Positions 1-12,063 are shown, counted from the stretch's first letter. The stretch is DNA of 64,000 nucleotides from Nyssa sinensis (GCA_008638375.1 CM018051.1:26471344-26535343); one strand, 5' to 3'. The notes: generated by a model not told the origin, from the letters alone. Made by a program: numbers and translations.

Positions 1-1988
1 GTGTGCTGCACTGCTGTGCGTGTTGGGTATTTTATGACTTTAGGCCATGGGTCGGGTCGGGTTGACCCACCCAAACCCAATATGGGTTGACCCAATACAG
101 GTGCTTCCATGAGAAATTTTTAAAAGTTTAAAAATTGGTGATTTGGCTGTTTGGATGCAAGGATAGTGAAGTTAAAATTAAATTGAAATAGGAACAAGGA
201 TAGCTTATCTAAGGTTTAGGAGATGTCCATTGTTTGGATATTCCAAATTGGAATAGGAAATTATGATAATTATAAATTTACCCAGAACTTATGATAATTA
301 GATTTTGACCCCAAGCAATAAAATAATATTTAAATTAAAGAGAAAATTACCAAAATGCCCATAAGTTGAAAAGTAGTCAAACGGACTCCGATTAAAATGA
401 AAAAATAGTGAATTGTTATTAGTTCGAGCATTACAGACTCAAACGTGGAGTCCGATTTGTGAAAAGATGTCTCGAGAAGTAAGAACCCCTAAAAGTGCAA
501 AATGACCGTTTTGCTCTTTTTAGTACCGAAGTCCGAATTGAATTCTGCGAAAGCCCAAACCGACTTTGTTCGACATTCCGGATTCAATAGTAGAGTCTAT
601 TTTAGTAAAATAGAAATTAATAATAAAGAGACATAAAATTTGATGAATATCATAAATTATGAAAAGGTAAACTAAGATGTACTATCTATTGATAAATAGG
701 GAATTCAAAGAGAAAAGAACGGTGACTTGATTTTACTGTGAAAGAACGGAAACAGTTTAAGAGGTAAGTAATCTCTGATCTCTGCATGTGTTACATTCCC
801 AGCCATGACAATAGTTTTTCTGATATTATCAATTGTATTCTATATATGCCAAAACGTTATTGAGTCCACATTGATATTACTCTATCTTATGGAAAAATGT
901 TTATTAACTGTTATATATCCTGATCATGATTTCTGTACGCTCTGTACATAGGCCTCAAGGGGCAAGACTTATGATCTCACCAGCCCAGCTTACATTGGCC
1001 TGTTAAGGCAACAGTTTCATTTCGCTGCTGAGATAGTGTTTTTACATTTACTGTTTATGGGATTTAGCATGATCTTGATATATTATATTGTAGCCGAATT
1101 TGTGCTCAGTCACAAACTCCATCTGATGCTTACTAGACCTACAGGTCGAGAAAACGGAATCAAAAGTGGCAATTAAAATGGCAATTAAAGTGGGATCTGC
1201 GAGGCGAGTACTGAACCGACGGGTTAGTGCTTGGCTGAAAGATCGAGGAAAAAGGGAATAAAATGAATTAAGGGGTATGCCGAGCCCTGAGTTAAAGTGC
1301 ATCCACATTTGTTGTTATCAGTATCTATTATTAATTATCATAGCTTGATCATGTTATACCAGTATGAATGATCATGAGATTTCACAGCTTTTATTTGAGT
1401 GCATATGATTATACTTGAGACAGCTTATGACTGTAGTAGTATGATTATATTATCAGACAGATTTCATTGCTTTATCATTTGAGTTTCTATCATCCGATAT
1501 TGAGTTCTATATTCATTGACTGGCTAGCACATCTGCAATTATCCTAGTTCTTTTATGGATAATGCTTTCTATATTCTTGTACACATGGCAGAGAAAAGGA
1601 GAATTACTTACTGAGCTTAAGTTAGCTCACCCCAAACTTACCAACCCTTTCAGGAAAGGAAGCTGTAGAAGGGCAGTAGCAGTCAGCTAGATAGTAGTTG
1701 ACATTTACTTTTGAAGTTGCAGTGTAATACTTAGTATAGACAATCTTGTAGCTCTCCCATGTTATCCATGTCTTGGGGATGAACAGTTGTATTAAGAAAT
1801 TTTGTATTCCGCATTTTATAAACATTATATTTATCACATGCAGCTTTTATTTATTTTCTTCCGCATTTTAGTTGTTGCATGTTAGTAGCACTGATTGTGT
1901 AGCAAGTTGAGACCCTTGGTTCGAGAAGTAGCGTCAGACCGGGCGTCGCAACATGAGATCCGCAGAGGGTGGGTCTCAGGTCGTGACA
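1..1988 (+). mobile_element. Long LTR, left end outside the window (5' LTR of element A)
   Basis: The stretch ends in GGTCGTGACA and is followed after three bases by a 12-base match to the initiator-Met tRNA primer site, so it reads as the 3' end of a 5' LTR in plus orientation. The block near 380-480, with repeated CGGACTCCG-like and ACTCAA...GGAGTCCG motifs, recurs in the other long LTRs here (24660-24770, 40840-40900, 48720-48830). No coding capacity was recognised; short ORFs are incidental. Family inference: Ty3/gypsy chromovirus of Tekay/Del type, from the termini and the polypurine context only. Confidence 0.75.
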
Positions 1989-1991
1989 ACT

Positions 1992-2003
1992 TGGTATCAG
2001 AGC
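1992..2003 (+). other. Primer-binding site (initiator Met tRNA type)
   Basis: TGGTATCAGAGC lies three bases after the LTR end at 1988. It is complementary to the 3' end of plant initiator tRNA-Met, the usual minus-strand primer of many plant LTR retrotransposons. Confidence 0.85.
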
Positions 2004-2930
2004 ATCCTAGGTGACACAGTGGTTCATGGGAGATAAGACTAAGGAACTAGTATTACAAATGTCCAAGTAGAGTCAGTCAGTAGATAGATTCTGACATGAT
2101 AGATAGACTATTATATAAATTTCACCATTAATCTTTTATAGCGAGTAATTTTGGGAGACGATTAGGCTACTGTACCGGTAATCGCAGGTATTTTTCTAGT
2201 TAACCGAGGCATGCCCATATGCTAGTTTTATGTATTGATTATGCTTTTCACATTTACTACTAGATTGATTTAGAAATTGAACTGCTAGTTGAACATAGAA
2301 ATTGAACTCTTAGGTTACATGTTAACCGTTTCTATACTATTGGAAGAGTCATTATTGATGAATGCTATACATCGGGAAAAATGATTAGCAATGAATGATA
2401 TACATAGAGTATATGAGGTACAGATCATAAGTGCACAGTTATTAGCTGATATGAGAAAGAATTTGATGATTTAAAAATGATTAAATGATTTGTGACTATT
2501 AGAGGGCGATAAAAAGTTTATGTATTAGGGTCAATAGTCTTGGGAGAAAATACTATATGCTAAATGAAAGTCGATGATTATTGACTAGTGATCCTTAAGG
2601 ATAGTAGTGTACTTAAAGGTAAATAAGGAGAATTCTTGAGATTATGATACTGAAAATACTGAAGGAAGTTTCAATAAATGATATAGACAGATACCGAGTG
2701 CATGCTTAAGAGTGGAAATTTTAAAATGGGATTCACATGAGGGTTTCGAAATGCACATGAAAATTTTAGAAAAATCGAAAAATGATCTGATGTGACAGTA
2801 AAACTTGATTCTCAACAGAAAATTTTTTTTCTAGTTAATGTAAACACCTATTCAAGTTATACCAAAATGTTAAAGAAACCACAGAAACCCCTGGAGTTAG
2901 GAATGCTAAGTTTGGGGACAAACTTATTTT

Positions 2931-2944
2931 TAAGGGGGTAAGGA
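2931..2944 (+). other. Polypurine tract of element A
   Basis: TAAGGGGGTAAGGA directly precedes TGTAATATCC, the LTR start. This position and composition fit the plus-strand priming site. Confidence 0.7.
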
Positions 2945-2990
2945 TGTAATATCCTGACCTGAGATATGGCACGTATATCGAGGTAGACCA
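2945..2990 (+). mobile_element. Stub of the 3' LTR of element A
   Basis: Only 46 bases of 3' LTR (TGTAATATCCTGACC...) are present before a second LTR start, TGTAACACCCCGACCC, at 2991. The rest of this LTR was displaced or lost when the next copy arrived. Confidence 0.6.
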
Positions 2991-4743
2991 TGTAACACCC
3001 CGACCCAATAAAATGATTATTAAGTCACTAATTATTAATTAGTGACCCTTAGTAGGAAGATTAAGAAATTAATCAGGAAATAATTTCGAAAATAGCAAGA
3101 CTTTAAATAACACAGTCGATTTCAAGAAAGTAAATTCAAATGAATAAAGTTACGATTAGAAAATCAAGACATGGACAATGAGTATTAAGCCCGGGTAACA
3201 AGTGTGTATTATGTGTCCATGGTCAAAATGTATAATTAAATATAAAAATAGTTATCTACACATGGAATAATACACTTATTCTATTGCATAAGATATACAT
3301 AAAGGAACGGCTACCAATACAAGTATATATATATATATATATGTAAAATGAATAATTGAGGAGGTAGCATACAACTGTTCTCCATATATATATATATATA
3401 TATAATGAATGAATGATGAAGAAAGGTCGGCAGCCATGTGAGGAGAGAAAAGTAATGGCCATGCATTGGAATAAGGTGTTCACCATGCAAAAATGGGAAC
3501 CAACAGGTGGCAATCCACCGACCTTAAGGTCGGTTTGAAAGAGAAATAAAAAGGGAAGGAGAGATAGAATGAGAGAGAAAAGAGAACTGGAGTAGCAGAG
3601 CAAGAATTGAAGAAGAAGAGACTAAGAAAACCAAGTTAAATAGATATAATCTCGTTTGAGTTTTGTTTAAATTATGCTTTAGATTTAAAGCATGCAAATG
3701 TAGAGTCTTAATCTGCATATTATAAGCTATAATTTGCAAAAATAATGAAGAAAAATCATGTAGAATCAAGGCTAAAAATTAGAATTTTAGGTTGAACAAA
3801 AATTCAAGAAGTTAGAGAAACAGGTCTGAACTGACCATTGTCAATTCAATTTTGGCCTATAGGAACCTAAACTAGATCATTCCAATGTCCTAAAAACACT
3901 AGATCGCGACTCTAAAACTCAAAGAATGAACCCTAAAACCTGAGTTGCAGGTTTCGGTCATAAAACCCAGTCCTTGTTTTGGACTCCTAAACCCACTTTT
4001 GAAGATAAGAACGTGATTTTATAGAGAAATAAAGGAAACGGCTTAAGAGGTAAGTAATATCCGATCTCTGCATGTGATACTCCTGTCCATGTAATCAGTT
4101 TTTCATATATTGCTAAGTTGTACTCTTATATATGCCAGAACGTTTATTGAAGCCACATATACGATACTTGTTCTATCTTGTGGAATATATCAGCTGACTA
4201 TTATATATCTTGATCATGAGTTCTGTACAATTGTACAAAAAACCATTCTATATACTTGTACCTAGTGCCGAAAGGGGCCAACCAGTTATGTTCGCGGCAG
4301 CCCAGTAACCATAGCCCTAAAAGCTACAATTATATTATGTTCTTTAGAACTAGTTATGATCCATTATACTCTTCGTGGAAAATAGCATGATCTTGATATA
4401 TTATAAGTGCTGGATTTGTGCTCAGTTACAAATTTTATCTGATTCTTATTACAACCTTCGGGGTCAACGTTCTAGGAAGAACATTAGCTACAGTGGCTAT
4501 GCGAGACATAGTGCACGATTTTGTCCTGAAGGACATGAATTTATATATATATTACAAAGCTCTAAGTGCTATTTAGGGACCCTGGTATGGGAAAAGGCTT
4601 GAATGAGTGCTCCAAGGGGTATGTCGGGCCCTAAGTTAAGGTGCATCCACTTTTGTTGATATCATCATCTTTTATTGAAATTCATAAGTTGATCATATTA
4701 ATCTCTATGAATGATCATGAGGTTGCAAAGCTTTTATTGAGTA
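2991..4743 (+). mobile_element. 5' part of a second long LTR (element B)
   Basis: It starts TGTAACACCCCGACCC. Along its length it resembles other copies, including the TGACC...CGCGACTC block near 3830-3970 shared with 23840-24000 and 47890-48060. The last 650 bases resemble 770-1430 of element A. Homology stops near 4743, without an LTR end, where an inverted segment begins. It contains two (AT)n runs near 3325 and 3385. No coding content was recognised. Confidence 0.65.
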
Positions 4744-5175
4744 CTTACAATATTATGCCTAAGACAGTCATGCACCTTACATGCTCTATGTATAGTATTC
4801 CTTAATAATGACTTTCCCGATGTTATAGAAACAGTTAACATATAACTTAAGGGTTTTGTTTCTATGTTCAACTTAACAGTAAATGAGGGAGCTATAAAGG
4901 AATATGTAAAACCAGTATTTGGGCAGGCTATAAACAACTAGAAGAATACCGGCTACTATTGGTACAGTAGCCTGATCATCTCCTGAAACTACTTACTGTA
5001 AAAAGATCAATGGTCAGAATTCATATAAGAGTCTATTTATCATGCTAGGCTCTATCTATTGACCAACTTTAGACTTGACAATATAAGTACTCTTAGTCTT
5101 ATCTCCCATAACTCTATGAAAACACTATAACTCTTTTACTTAGTGGTTTTCAAACCTAGAGCTCTAATACAAAGC
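4744..5175 (-). mobile_element. Inverted internal segment of the same family
   Basis: The reverse complement resembles 1989-2420, the region just inside the primer-binding site of element A, for example the stretch around GGAGATAAGACTAAG. Near 5161-5172 the primer-binding site is present in reverse orientation with two mismatches, three bases from an inverted LTR end. Confidence 0.65.
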
Positions 5176-5575
5176 TGTCACGACCCACAACCCACCCTTT
5201 GTGGATTAGCGAATCGCGACCCCGATCTGACCTTTTCGTCGGACTGGCATCTGAACTTGTTACACTCGATCTATGCTACTAACATGCAATCAACATCATA
5301 ACAGTGGAAGACTTACATAAAAGTTGCATGTATTTAAAATCTGATTCTCAAAATACAGACTTTAAAAGTCTAATACATTACATCCCCAAGACGTGGATGA
5401 CATGCGAGAACTATAAGACTGTACTACATATTACCCTTTACATTTCCAAAAATGTCCATGATCTAGCTAGCAAGTTCTTACGGTATGCTCACAATGTCCA
5501 TTCCTAAAACAATCAGAATAATCTGTCATGAGCTAACTTAGCCCAGTAAGTAATTCTTCTATACTCTGTCATGCC
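5176..5575 (-). mobile_element. Inverted 3' end of a long LTR
   Basis: It begins TGTCACGACCC, the reverse complement of an LTR end. Its reverse complement resembles 1588-1988 of element A. Homology fades near 5575, so only about 400 bases remain. Confidence 0.65.
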
Positions 5576-6448
5576 CCACTTATCACAGAATTTAAATAAA
5601 TTTGGGATAAAAAAAAAATTCCCTGCCGGGGTTGGGGCCGTTTCTAACTATTAGAAAGGAGTGGTTCAAGGATCAAAGTTTCGTTTCTTTTCCATCGAAA
5701 CGGCCAAAATGTTTCCGTTTCTTAGAGAACCGAAACGAAACACTAATAGAATATCGAAATTCACATGTTTTCATAGAAACATACTGAAACTAATGGAAAC
5801 ATATCGAATCAGAAGAAATATTTCTTTTATATCAATAATAATTCTAGAAATTAGTAAAAAATAATATCCATTTATTTTTCAAGGATTAAGACTCAAAATT
5901 ACAAGAACATTTATTTCTATTATTTTTTTTAAAATAATAGAAAAGTCGTAGGGGAAATAAAGTGTAGAGAAACAACTATTTTAATACTAAGTTACTAATT
6001 ATAATAGGTTTAAATCGCTATTTGTTTTACTTTTTATTTTATATGTAACTTGAATCAAATTATCTAATTCGTGGATATTACATAATATATATCTATTATG
6101 TCATTTATCATGAATTAGTATCATTTATCATGAATATGATGTATATGCCTTAAACATGCATAAATATTCAATAAATAGGCTTATTTGTATAAATAAATAA
6201 ATTTTAAGTTATGTTTCCACATGTTTCTAAATTTTTTTTCATTTTTATTATGTTTTTGAAACGTTTTCGTTTCTGGACAGATCAAAGCTATATATCGAAA
6301 CGATATTTTGATACTTAGAGTGGTTATCAAAGCAAAGCTAACCCATTCGACAGGGTCCACTCGACAAAACCGGTTGGATTAAAAATGGCTGTTGTGCTGT
6401 TTGATGCTTTTGTGTCCCAACCTCAGCACTTGTTTGCATATCTGCATA
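5576..6448. other. Upstream region of the glutaredoxin gene, AT-rich, with GAAACG-rich repeat
   Basis: No gene is visible. The stretch 5640-6310 is dense in GAAACG, CGTTTC and CGAAAC words on both strands, suggesting a decayed inverted-repeat element, but I could not define ends or a TSD. The promoter and 5' UTR of the downstream gene must lie in the right part; no clear TATA box was found. Confidence 0.4.
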
Positions 6449-9400
6449 ATGGCAACAAGCAACCTATCTCCAGCACTACACAGCCCCTCTTCTCTTCGCT
6501 TACTATCTCCTTATTCTCTCCACACTACTCCCAACCTATCCTTCTATTTACACTGCAGACCGTCTCTCCTCTTCCCCTCCATATCTCTCAGACCCAAAAC
6601 CACCACGAAACTTCGCTCTATAACCACCGTCGCTTCGGCTATCAAGAAACTCTCGGAGACGGACCTAGTCGCTGTCCCGCCGGAATCTGACGAATTTGCC
6701 TGGAAATTCCCGTCAGAGGCTGGCGTGTACGCCGTTTATGACCAAAACGGCGATCTTCAATTCGTCGGCATATCGCGGAACATTGCGGCGAGTGTTCTCA
6801 CCCACAGGAAATTGGTGCCGGACCTCTGTTGCTCTGTCAAGGTATGTTGTGTGTGCGTCTCTCTCTCTTTCTTTCTTTTTATCCTTTTTTGCATTTCTGT
6901 GGATTGTTTGCCCTAATCTCTTATCTGGAGGTTTCTCAATTAGTCAAATTACTCTATTGCCCTAGAACCCTTCAGCAATTTTAAAATAATGTTGCGGATT
7001 CAATCTTTCGTCACGGACATTCTATGAAGGTCGATTTTGCATTTCATTAAAAATAATTTCAATTAAAAAATATTGTAATGAAATTCCCATTCTCATTCCA
7101 TGTCATTCTCATTCCATTCCATTCCATTCCATATAATCATTGTTTTATTCCTGCTTATGGTTTACTATTTCAAAGAAACACGGAGTGTTTTGCATTGTTT
7201 GCTTTTCATGAAAGTAAACTTGTATAGCGTATGCGGTGGCTTTTCCTAAAGCTTAATTATCACTTGCTAAGTAATTACTGTTATGATTGACGTTTTGGTG
7301 TAATAAATGAACCTGAGGAACTAAAAAATGGTTAGTAGGATGAATAGGGGTTGATGTTTTTGTTCTCTGATACAGGTGTGTTTGGCACAAGAAGAAGCCC
7401 ACCAAGCATTAAGAAAAATGGGGCATTCCATTAATTTATCCATGAAATTCCTCAAGCCTAATGATCTTGTACTTTTTCCAAATAGCCATGTATAAATAAA
7501 TTATGTGTAGCTTTAATTAAACTGTGAAATTGAAGAAAAATTAACCTCCGGAATCCCATACTAAGGCTTTCTTCTTTCTTGATGAAAAGGGGGGTATTAG
7601 ATGGTGATGCACTCTTTATTATCTGATATTAAATGAACAGGTACTCATTTCTGAAAAGCTCGGCTACTAAGCACGCTTAATTGAGCTCAAACCAGCCACC
7701 TACAAGTTTTTCTTCAACTAGGGTTACATTTGGTATGTAGGAATGGATTTGGGAATGGAATGGTCATTCCCAAGCTCATTCCATTACTACGTTTGGTACA
7801 ACAAACTTTATTGGAAGGAGGTTTATTCCAAAGGAATGAGATTGAAAAAAAAAACCTATATAAGCATGCATACAATATATATATATATATATATATTATA
7901 ATTTACACACATACATATTTAGTATTCATACATATATGTATTTACATATACACACTTATTATTGGTAATCAATCATGGGATGTACTAAGGAATGACCATT
8001 CCAATTCTATTTCCACCTCAAGTCATTTGTTAGCTCCTCCAGTTTCTTTATGATTCAATTTTAGTTTATGAAAAGTGGCCTAGATGATTTTTGAGGCTTA
8101 GTTTGAGTGCTAGTGAGCTCAACTTCTTTGGGCTAGTGAACAAGAGGAGATAGGTTAGTGGTTCTTTAATAGCCTAATTATCTATGAAGAACGGATACTC
8201 TGTTTTGGCTCATGTGTCTGTCTCGGACACCGACACTCTCATATACTTCCTGGACACGTGTCGGCAAAAAGAGTGTCTAAATTATTTTTTATTTTTTTTT
8301 AATTTCAGACACATTCTGAACACCTTACGGACACGTTTGGGACACGTTTTCTATTTTTTTCTTTTTTCTCATTTTCTCCTCTTCTACTTATTTTTATATA
8401 TACATATATATGTTATATGTAATAGTTATTAAATTTGTTGTGGAACATGAATCATGGATGTTAATGATTGAATGAATAAGTTCTTGAATTTTATTTAATA
8501 GTTTTTATTTTAATATCTTAGTAATATTTTTTGATTTATGTGTTTTTATGACAATTTTAATTAAATAATGTTAGGCTTTTAGTATATGGTCAATGTGTCC
8601 CTACTGTGTCCATATCCTACTTTTTTGAGAAATGACGTATCGGTGTCGTGTCGTATCCGTATCCCGTGTCCGTATTCGTGCTTTTTAATTATATTAGAAA
8701 TTCACCCAAATAAAATGTCTCAAGATAGCATGCTATATAATTTGTTGTAGTTGTTTGTTTCATCCCTGTAATAGGCTTGTATGGTAGCCTGTTATTATGA
8801 GTTCAGTGGTTCTTTTGAAACATAATTATTTTAGAAATTCACCCAAATAAAATGCCTCAAGGAAAAAAAAAATGTCATAATTTGTTGAGGTTTTGTTTCA
8901 TCCCTTTGTAGGTTTATATAGAAGCCTGTTATTGTTAGTTCAGTAATTCTGAAATTCCTCCTAATAAAACTCCTTAAGAAAAGATAGCATGTTATATAAG
9001 TTGTTACAGACTTACAGGTGATTGTTTAACCAATGTGTAGTAGGCTTATATTAGAATGTTATTGTTAGATAATTAGATGTCAGGAAATTAGATTGGAGCA
9101 ATATAATAAGGAAATTGGGTGCATTCAGGGTTATTAGCAGCTTTCTCTTGTGATCTTCTTTACCGTGTTGCCTTTTTGCCTAAATTAGCCCCATATATTA
9201 ATTGGACAGAACTGAGCATGTGAGCCCGAGAACACTGATATTCAATATGTTGAGCTAATTCCAAGCCCACAAAAAAAAATCATTTATGGATTTTTTTCAA
9301 AAAAGAAAAATTAATAAAATGGCAATAGCAATTAGAAAGCTCTTGCAAAAGTTCTATGTATTTATAATCGGCCCATGTTTGGCTTCCCCCTACTTTTTTG

Positions 9401-10046
9401 GATTTGGGTTTTCCATAGATTTCTATGTTTATTCAATACAAGTGAATTCTTCACTAAAAATTGGTTGAATCTTGTTTACATGACAGTATTCGGCAGTATG
9501 CCTTGCCTGAATTATTTCATAACTAAAATTGCTGTGTAGGTTGAGGTGGTAGATGAGCCTGACAGAACCGCTCTAACTCAAGCTTGGAAATCATGGATGG
9601 AAGAACACATTGAGGCTGCCGGAAAGGTCCCACCAGGTAACCAATCAGGGAACACCAAATGGGTCCGTCAACCACCAAAGAAGAAGCCTGATTTGCGGTT
9701 AACACCTGGCCGCCATGTACAGCTGACAGTCCCACTGGAGGAGCTCATTGATCGGCTAGTGAAAGAGAACAAGGTGGTGGCCTTCATCAAGGGATCAAGA
9801 AGTGCCCCGTTATGTGGATTCTCACAGAAGGTGGTGGGAATTCTCGAAAGTGAAGGGGTGGATTATGAGAGCGTTGACGTGCTTGATGAACAGTACAATT
9901 ATGGATTGAGGGAGACACTGAAGAAGTATAGTAACTGGCCTACATTCCCACAGGTTTTTGCAAACGGTGAATTGGTTGGTGGGTGTGATATCCTGTCCTC
10001 CTTGCATGAGAATGGTGAGCTTGCTGGTTTGTTCAAAAGTAGATGA
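6449..10046 (+). CDS. GRXS16: Chloroplast monothiol glutaredoxin with N-terminal GIY-YIG-like domain (two exons)
   Basis: Exons are 6449-6841 and 9540-10046, encoding 299 residues, close to the 293 of the Arabidopsis protein. The intron starts GTATGT at 6842, ends TAG at 9539 and is in phase 0. Residues 1-60 are rich in Ser, Thr, Pro and Leu with almost no acidic residues, as in a plastid transit peptide. Residues 92-111 (GVYAVYD...FVGISRN) are the GIY-YIG-like domain. From about residue 190 follows the glutaredoxin fold, with the CGFS active site at 223-226 (9813-9824), WPTFPQVF and GGCD, which bind glutathione and help hold a 2Fe-2S cluster. In the family the protein works in the plastid stroma in iron-sulphur cluster transfer and redox signalling, and the N-terminal domain has nuclease activity in vitro. 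The start is the second in-frame ATG-type start: the upstream extension from 6392 is not transit-like. The gene looks intact. Confidence 0.93.
7090..7131 (+). repeat. ATTCC-rich simple repeat in the intron
   Basis: Short direct repeats of CATTCC and TCATTC occupy this stretch of the GRXS16 intron. No function is evident. Confidence 0.6.
7376..7495 (+). other. Possible alternative last exon in the glutaredoxin intron
   Basis: A good acceptor (TTGTTCTCTGATACAG) ends at 7375. The sequence after it stays open for 39 codons in the frame left by exon 1 (phase 0), starting [10 protein letters not shown], to TAA at 7493-7495. An AATAAA overlaps at 7495-7500. Use of this exon would give a protein of 170 residues with transit peptide and GIY-YIG-like domain but no glutaredoxin domain. 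I do not recognise the 39-residue tail. It may instead be a fragment of an old insertion. Confidence 0.35.
7721..8035. repeat. Probable MITE in the glutaredoxin intron
   Basis: The left part (GGGTTACATTTGGTATG, then GGAATGG and AATGGTCATTCC words) and the right part (GGAATGACCATTCC near 7991) form an imperfect inverted repeat around an (AT)n core at 7878-7896. This resembles common plant MITEs whose ends read GGTTACGTTTGGTA. No TSD was identified. Confidence 0.35.
8205..8690. repeat. GTGTC/GACAC-rich repeat, possibly a MITE
   Basis: Both ends are dense in GGACACCGACAC- and GTGTCGTGTCG-type words in opposite orientation, with an AT-rich middle. This suggests a foldback element in the intron. 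Ends and TSD were not resolved. Confidence 0.35.
8694..9050 (+). repeat. Three imperfect tandem copies of a 120-140 bp unit in the intron
   Basis: Copies begin near 8694, 8832 and 8950 with AGAAATTCACCCAAATAAAA or close variants. Each continues with a CTCAAG block and TTTCATCCCT-like and AGGCTTATAT-like words. The third copy is the most diverged. Confidence 0.65.
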
Positions 10047-10962
10047 ATTTTTTTTTTTTTTTTTGCCTTTGTAAAACTAGGGATGGCGTGGAATACAGAT
10101 GGGATAATGAGATAATTAATAGGAATTGGAGCTCATTGTAAGATTTTAGCCATTTTATAAAATTCGTTGTTTTGGTATGTCAGAAAGAAACTGGTTCTAA
10201 TGTAATGGAACATGTTTGTTTGAGCAAAAAAAGTGTTTAATCTTTATGCGTGCTCACTTGGTGGGGTCCTTCTCTTTGTTCCCACCCTCCTGTATTGCAG
10301 ATTTTCTGTAATGCAAACTCAAAACTTCTCTCTTGACCATTTCCCTTCTGTTTAGAAAGAAATGGATCGCAAAGGACCCACTTCCTGGAAACTTGAACAA
10401 AATGGAAGAGAACGTAATTGTGTCTCTCAGAATCGGCTTGCTAACTTGAGTTCATTATTATCAGATGCTTTATTTTTTAGGTAGCTTACAGGAAAAAAAT
10501 TTCCTAACTGTGCCATTCCTAATACATTTGACATTGAATTGAAACAAAGGAAAAGAGAAGTTCGAATTTTACGATTGCAAGTGTAAACTTGACCGAGTTT
10601 TCCAAATTGTCATTTATCTTAATGTCCTTTGTGGAGTAGCTAACAATGCGAAAATGATACCAGAAGTGGAGTAGGTCAACAATTTTGCCGGATGCTTACA
10701 TTTAAACGTACATCATCACTATGATGTTGAAGGACCATGTAATTGAGGTGTTTGCCTTATATCAGATGAATGGCATCGAGGTTGTGAGCTTATGTCCTGA
10801 ACTATGGCTTTCCAAAATGTTACCTATTTGTTTTCCATTTTACGAGGGTAAGATTTTTTTTTTTTTTTTATGGTATGCGGGAAAGAATTTTAGCTTAATA
10901 AAGTAATTAACTTATACAGGTAAAAAGGAAGGAAAAAAAACTGGTGGGTGGGGTAGGGGATG
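10047..10962. other. 3' UTR of the glutaredoxin gene and spacer
   Basis: The first 200 bases are AT-rich with a T-run and are likely 3' UTR. I could not choose a poly(A) site. The remainder to 10962 has no recognisable gene; a 61-codon ORF at 10721 has no family match that I recognise. Confidence 0.5.
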
Positions 10963-12063
10963 GTACATTGGAAACAAAAGGTAGAGACTTTTTAAAAAAC
11001 TCCCTCCCCCCTCACCCAAAAACAATGGCAATTTTCTCAAGAAATTGTTTTCTCAAATCTTATATTCGTGCGATGTAACTTGATTTGATTCCTTGAAGAA
11101 TGAATATATAGACCTCATAGAATTGAGTCAACAAGCAAATGAGGATAGAGGAATTGCTTGTAAATGGTACCATTCTTTTCCTTGACCAAATGAAGGTACT
11201 ATTATTTTATTTGGGATCTTGTGTTAAATATATATATATATATATAAGAACAATCAGTTCACTGTTTAATTCAACCATTCTTGTTTAGTTAAGTAGGTTA
11301 ATTAGAAAATTTTATTTGGGTAGTGGGACTGTTAGTTAATTAATTAAGACTCAAAACCGCTTCATAATCAAGATTAAGAAATCTCCTACTTGGACCCAAA
11401 AGACGTCCTTAGATTTTGCGCGAAAGTAGAGACTACTAGTACATTGGAAACAAAAGGTAGAAACTTTTTAAAACACCCCCTTCCCCCCTCACCAAAAATC
11501 AATGGCAATTTTCTTAAGAATTTGTTTTCTCAAATCTTATATAGCCACAAATTTCATTAATTCGTACAATGTAACTTGATTTGGTTCCTTGAAGAATGAA
11601 TATATAGACCTCATAGAATTGAGTCAACAAGCGAATGAGGATAGAGGAATTACAAATGGTGCTATTCTTTTCCTTGATCAAATAAAAAGAAAAATAAGGT
11701 ACTATTATTTTATTTGGAATCTTGTGCCAAATATATATATATATATATATGTATATAAGAACAATCAGTTCATCATTTAGTTCAACCATTCCTGTTTAGT
11801 TAAGTAGGTTAAATAGAATATTTTATTTGGGTAGTGGGACTATTAGTTAATTAATAATCAATTTAGTTAATTGATTAAGATCCAAAACTACCTCACGATC
11901 GAGATTAAGAAATTCCCTACTTGTACCCAAAAGACGTCCTTAGATTCTGTACAAAAGTAGAGACTAATAGTACATTGAAAACAAAAGGTAGAAACATTTT
12001 AAAGCCCCTCCCCCCCCTCCCCAAAAAAAAAAAAAAAACAATGGCAATTTTCTCAAATCTTAT
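10963..12063 (+). repeat. Tandem array, left block (units of about 480-530 bp)
   Basis: The marker words ACATTGGAAACAAAAGGTAG (10964, 11441; variant near 11968), CAATGGCAATTTTCT (near 11022, 11500, 12040) and ATAGACCTCATAGAATTGAG (near 11107, 11604) recur in the same order. Each unit has an (AT)n run and a C-rich tract. The array continues at 27127 and 33438 after two insertions. Confidence 0.85.

Larger units (their letters stand above)
1989..2944 (+). mobile_element. Short non-coding internal region of element A
   Basis: This stretch of 956 bases lies between the primer-binding site and a polypurine tract. I see no gag or pol motif in any frame, so the element appears non-autonomous or internally deleted. 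The 3' portion keeps the diagnostic context TTTGGGGACAAACTT followed by a purine tract, which in this retroelement group lies just before the 3' LTR. Confidence 0.65.

Noticed and set aside
2991..5575. DNA transposon with inverted ends (TGTAACACCCC / TGTCACGACCC)
   Set aside because: The ends are LTR start and LTR end sequences of one family; an inverted primer-binding site lies inside, so it is a rearranged retroelement.
6392..6448. Upstream in-frame start for the glutaredoxin gene
   Set aside because: The added residues (MCCLMLLCPN...) do not look like the start of a transit peptide, and the family proteins start MA-S/T-rich, as at 6449.
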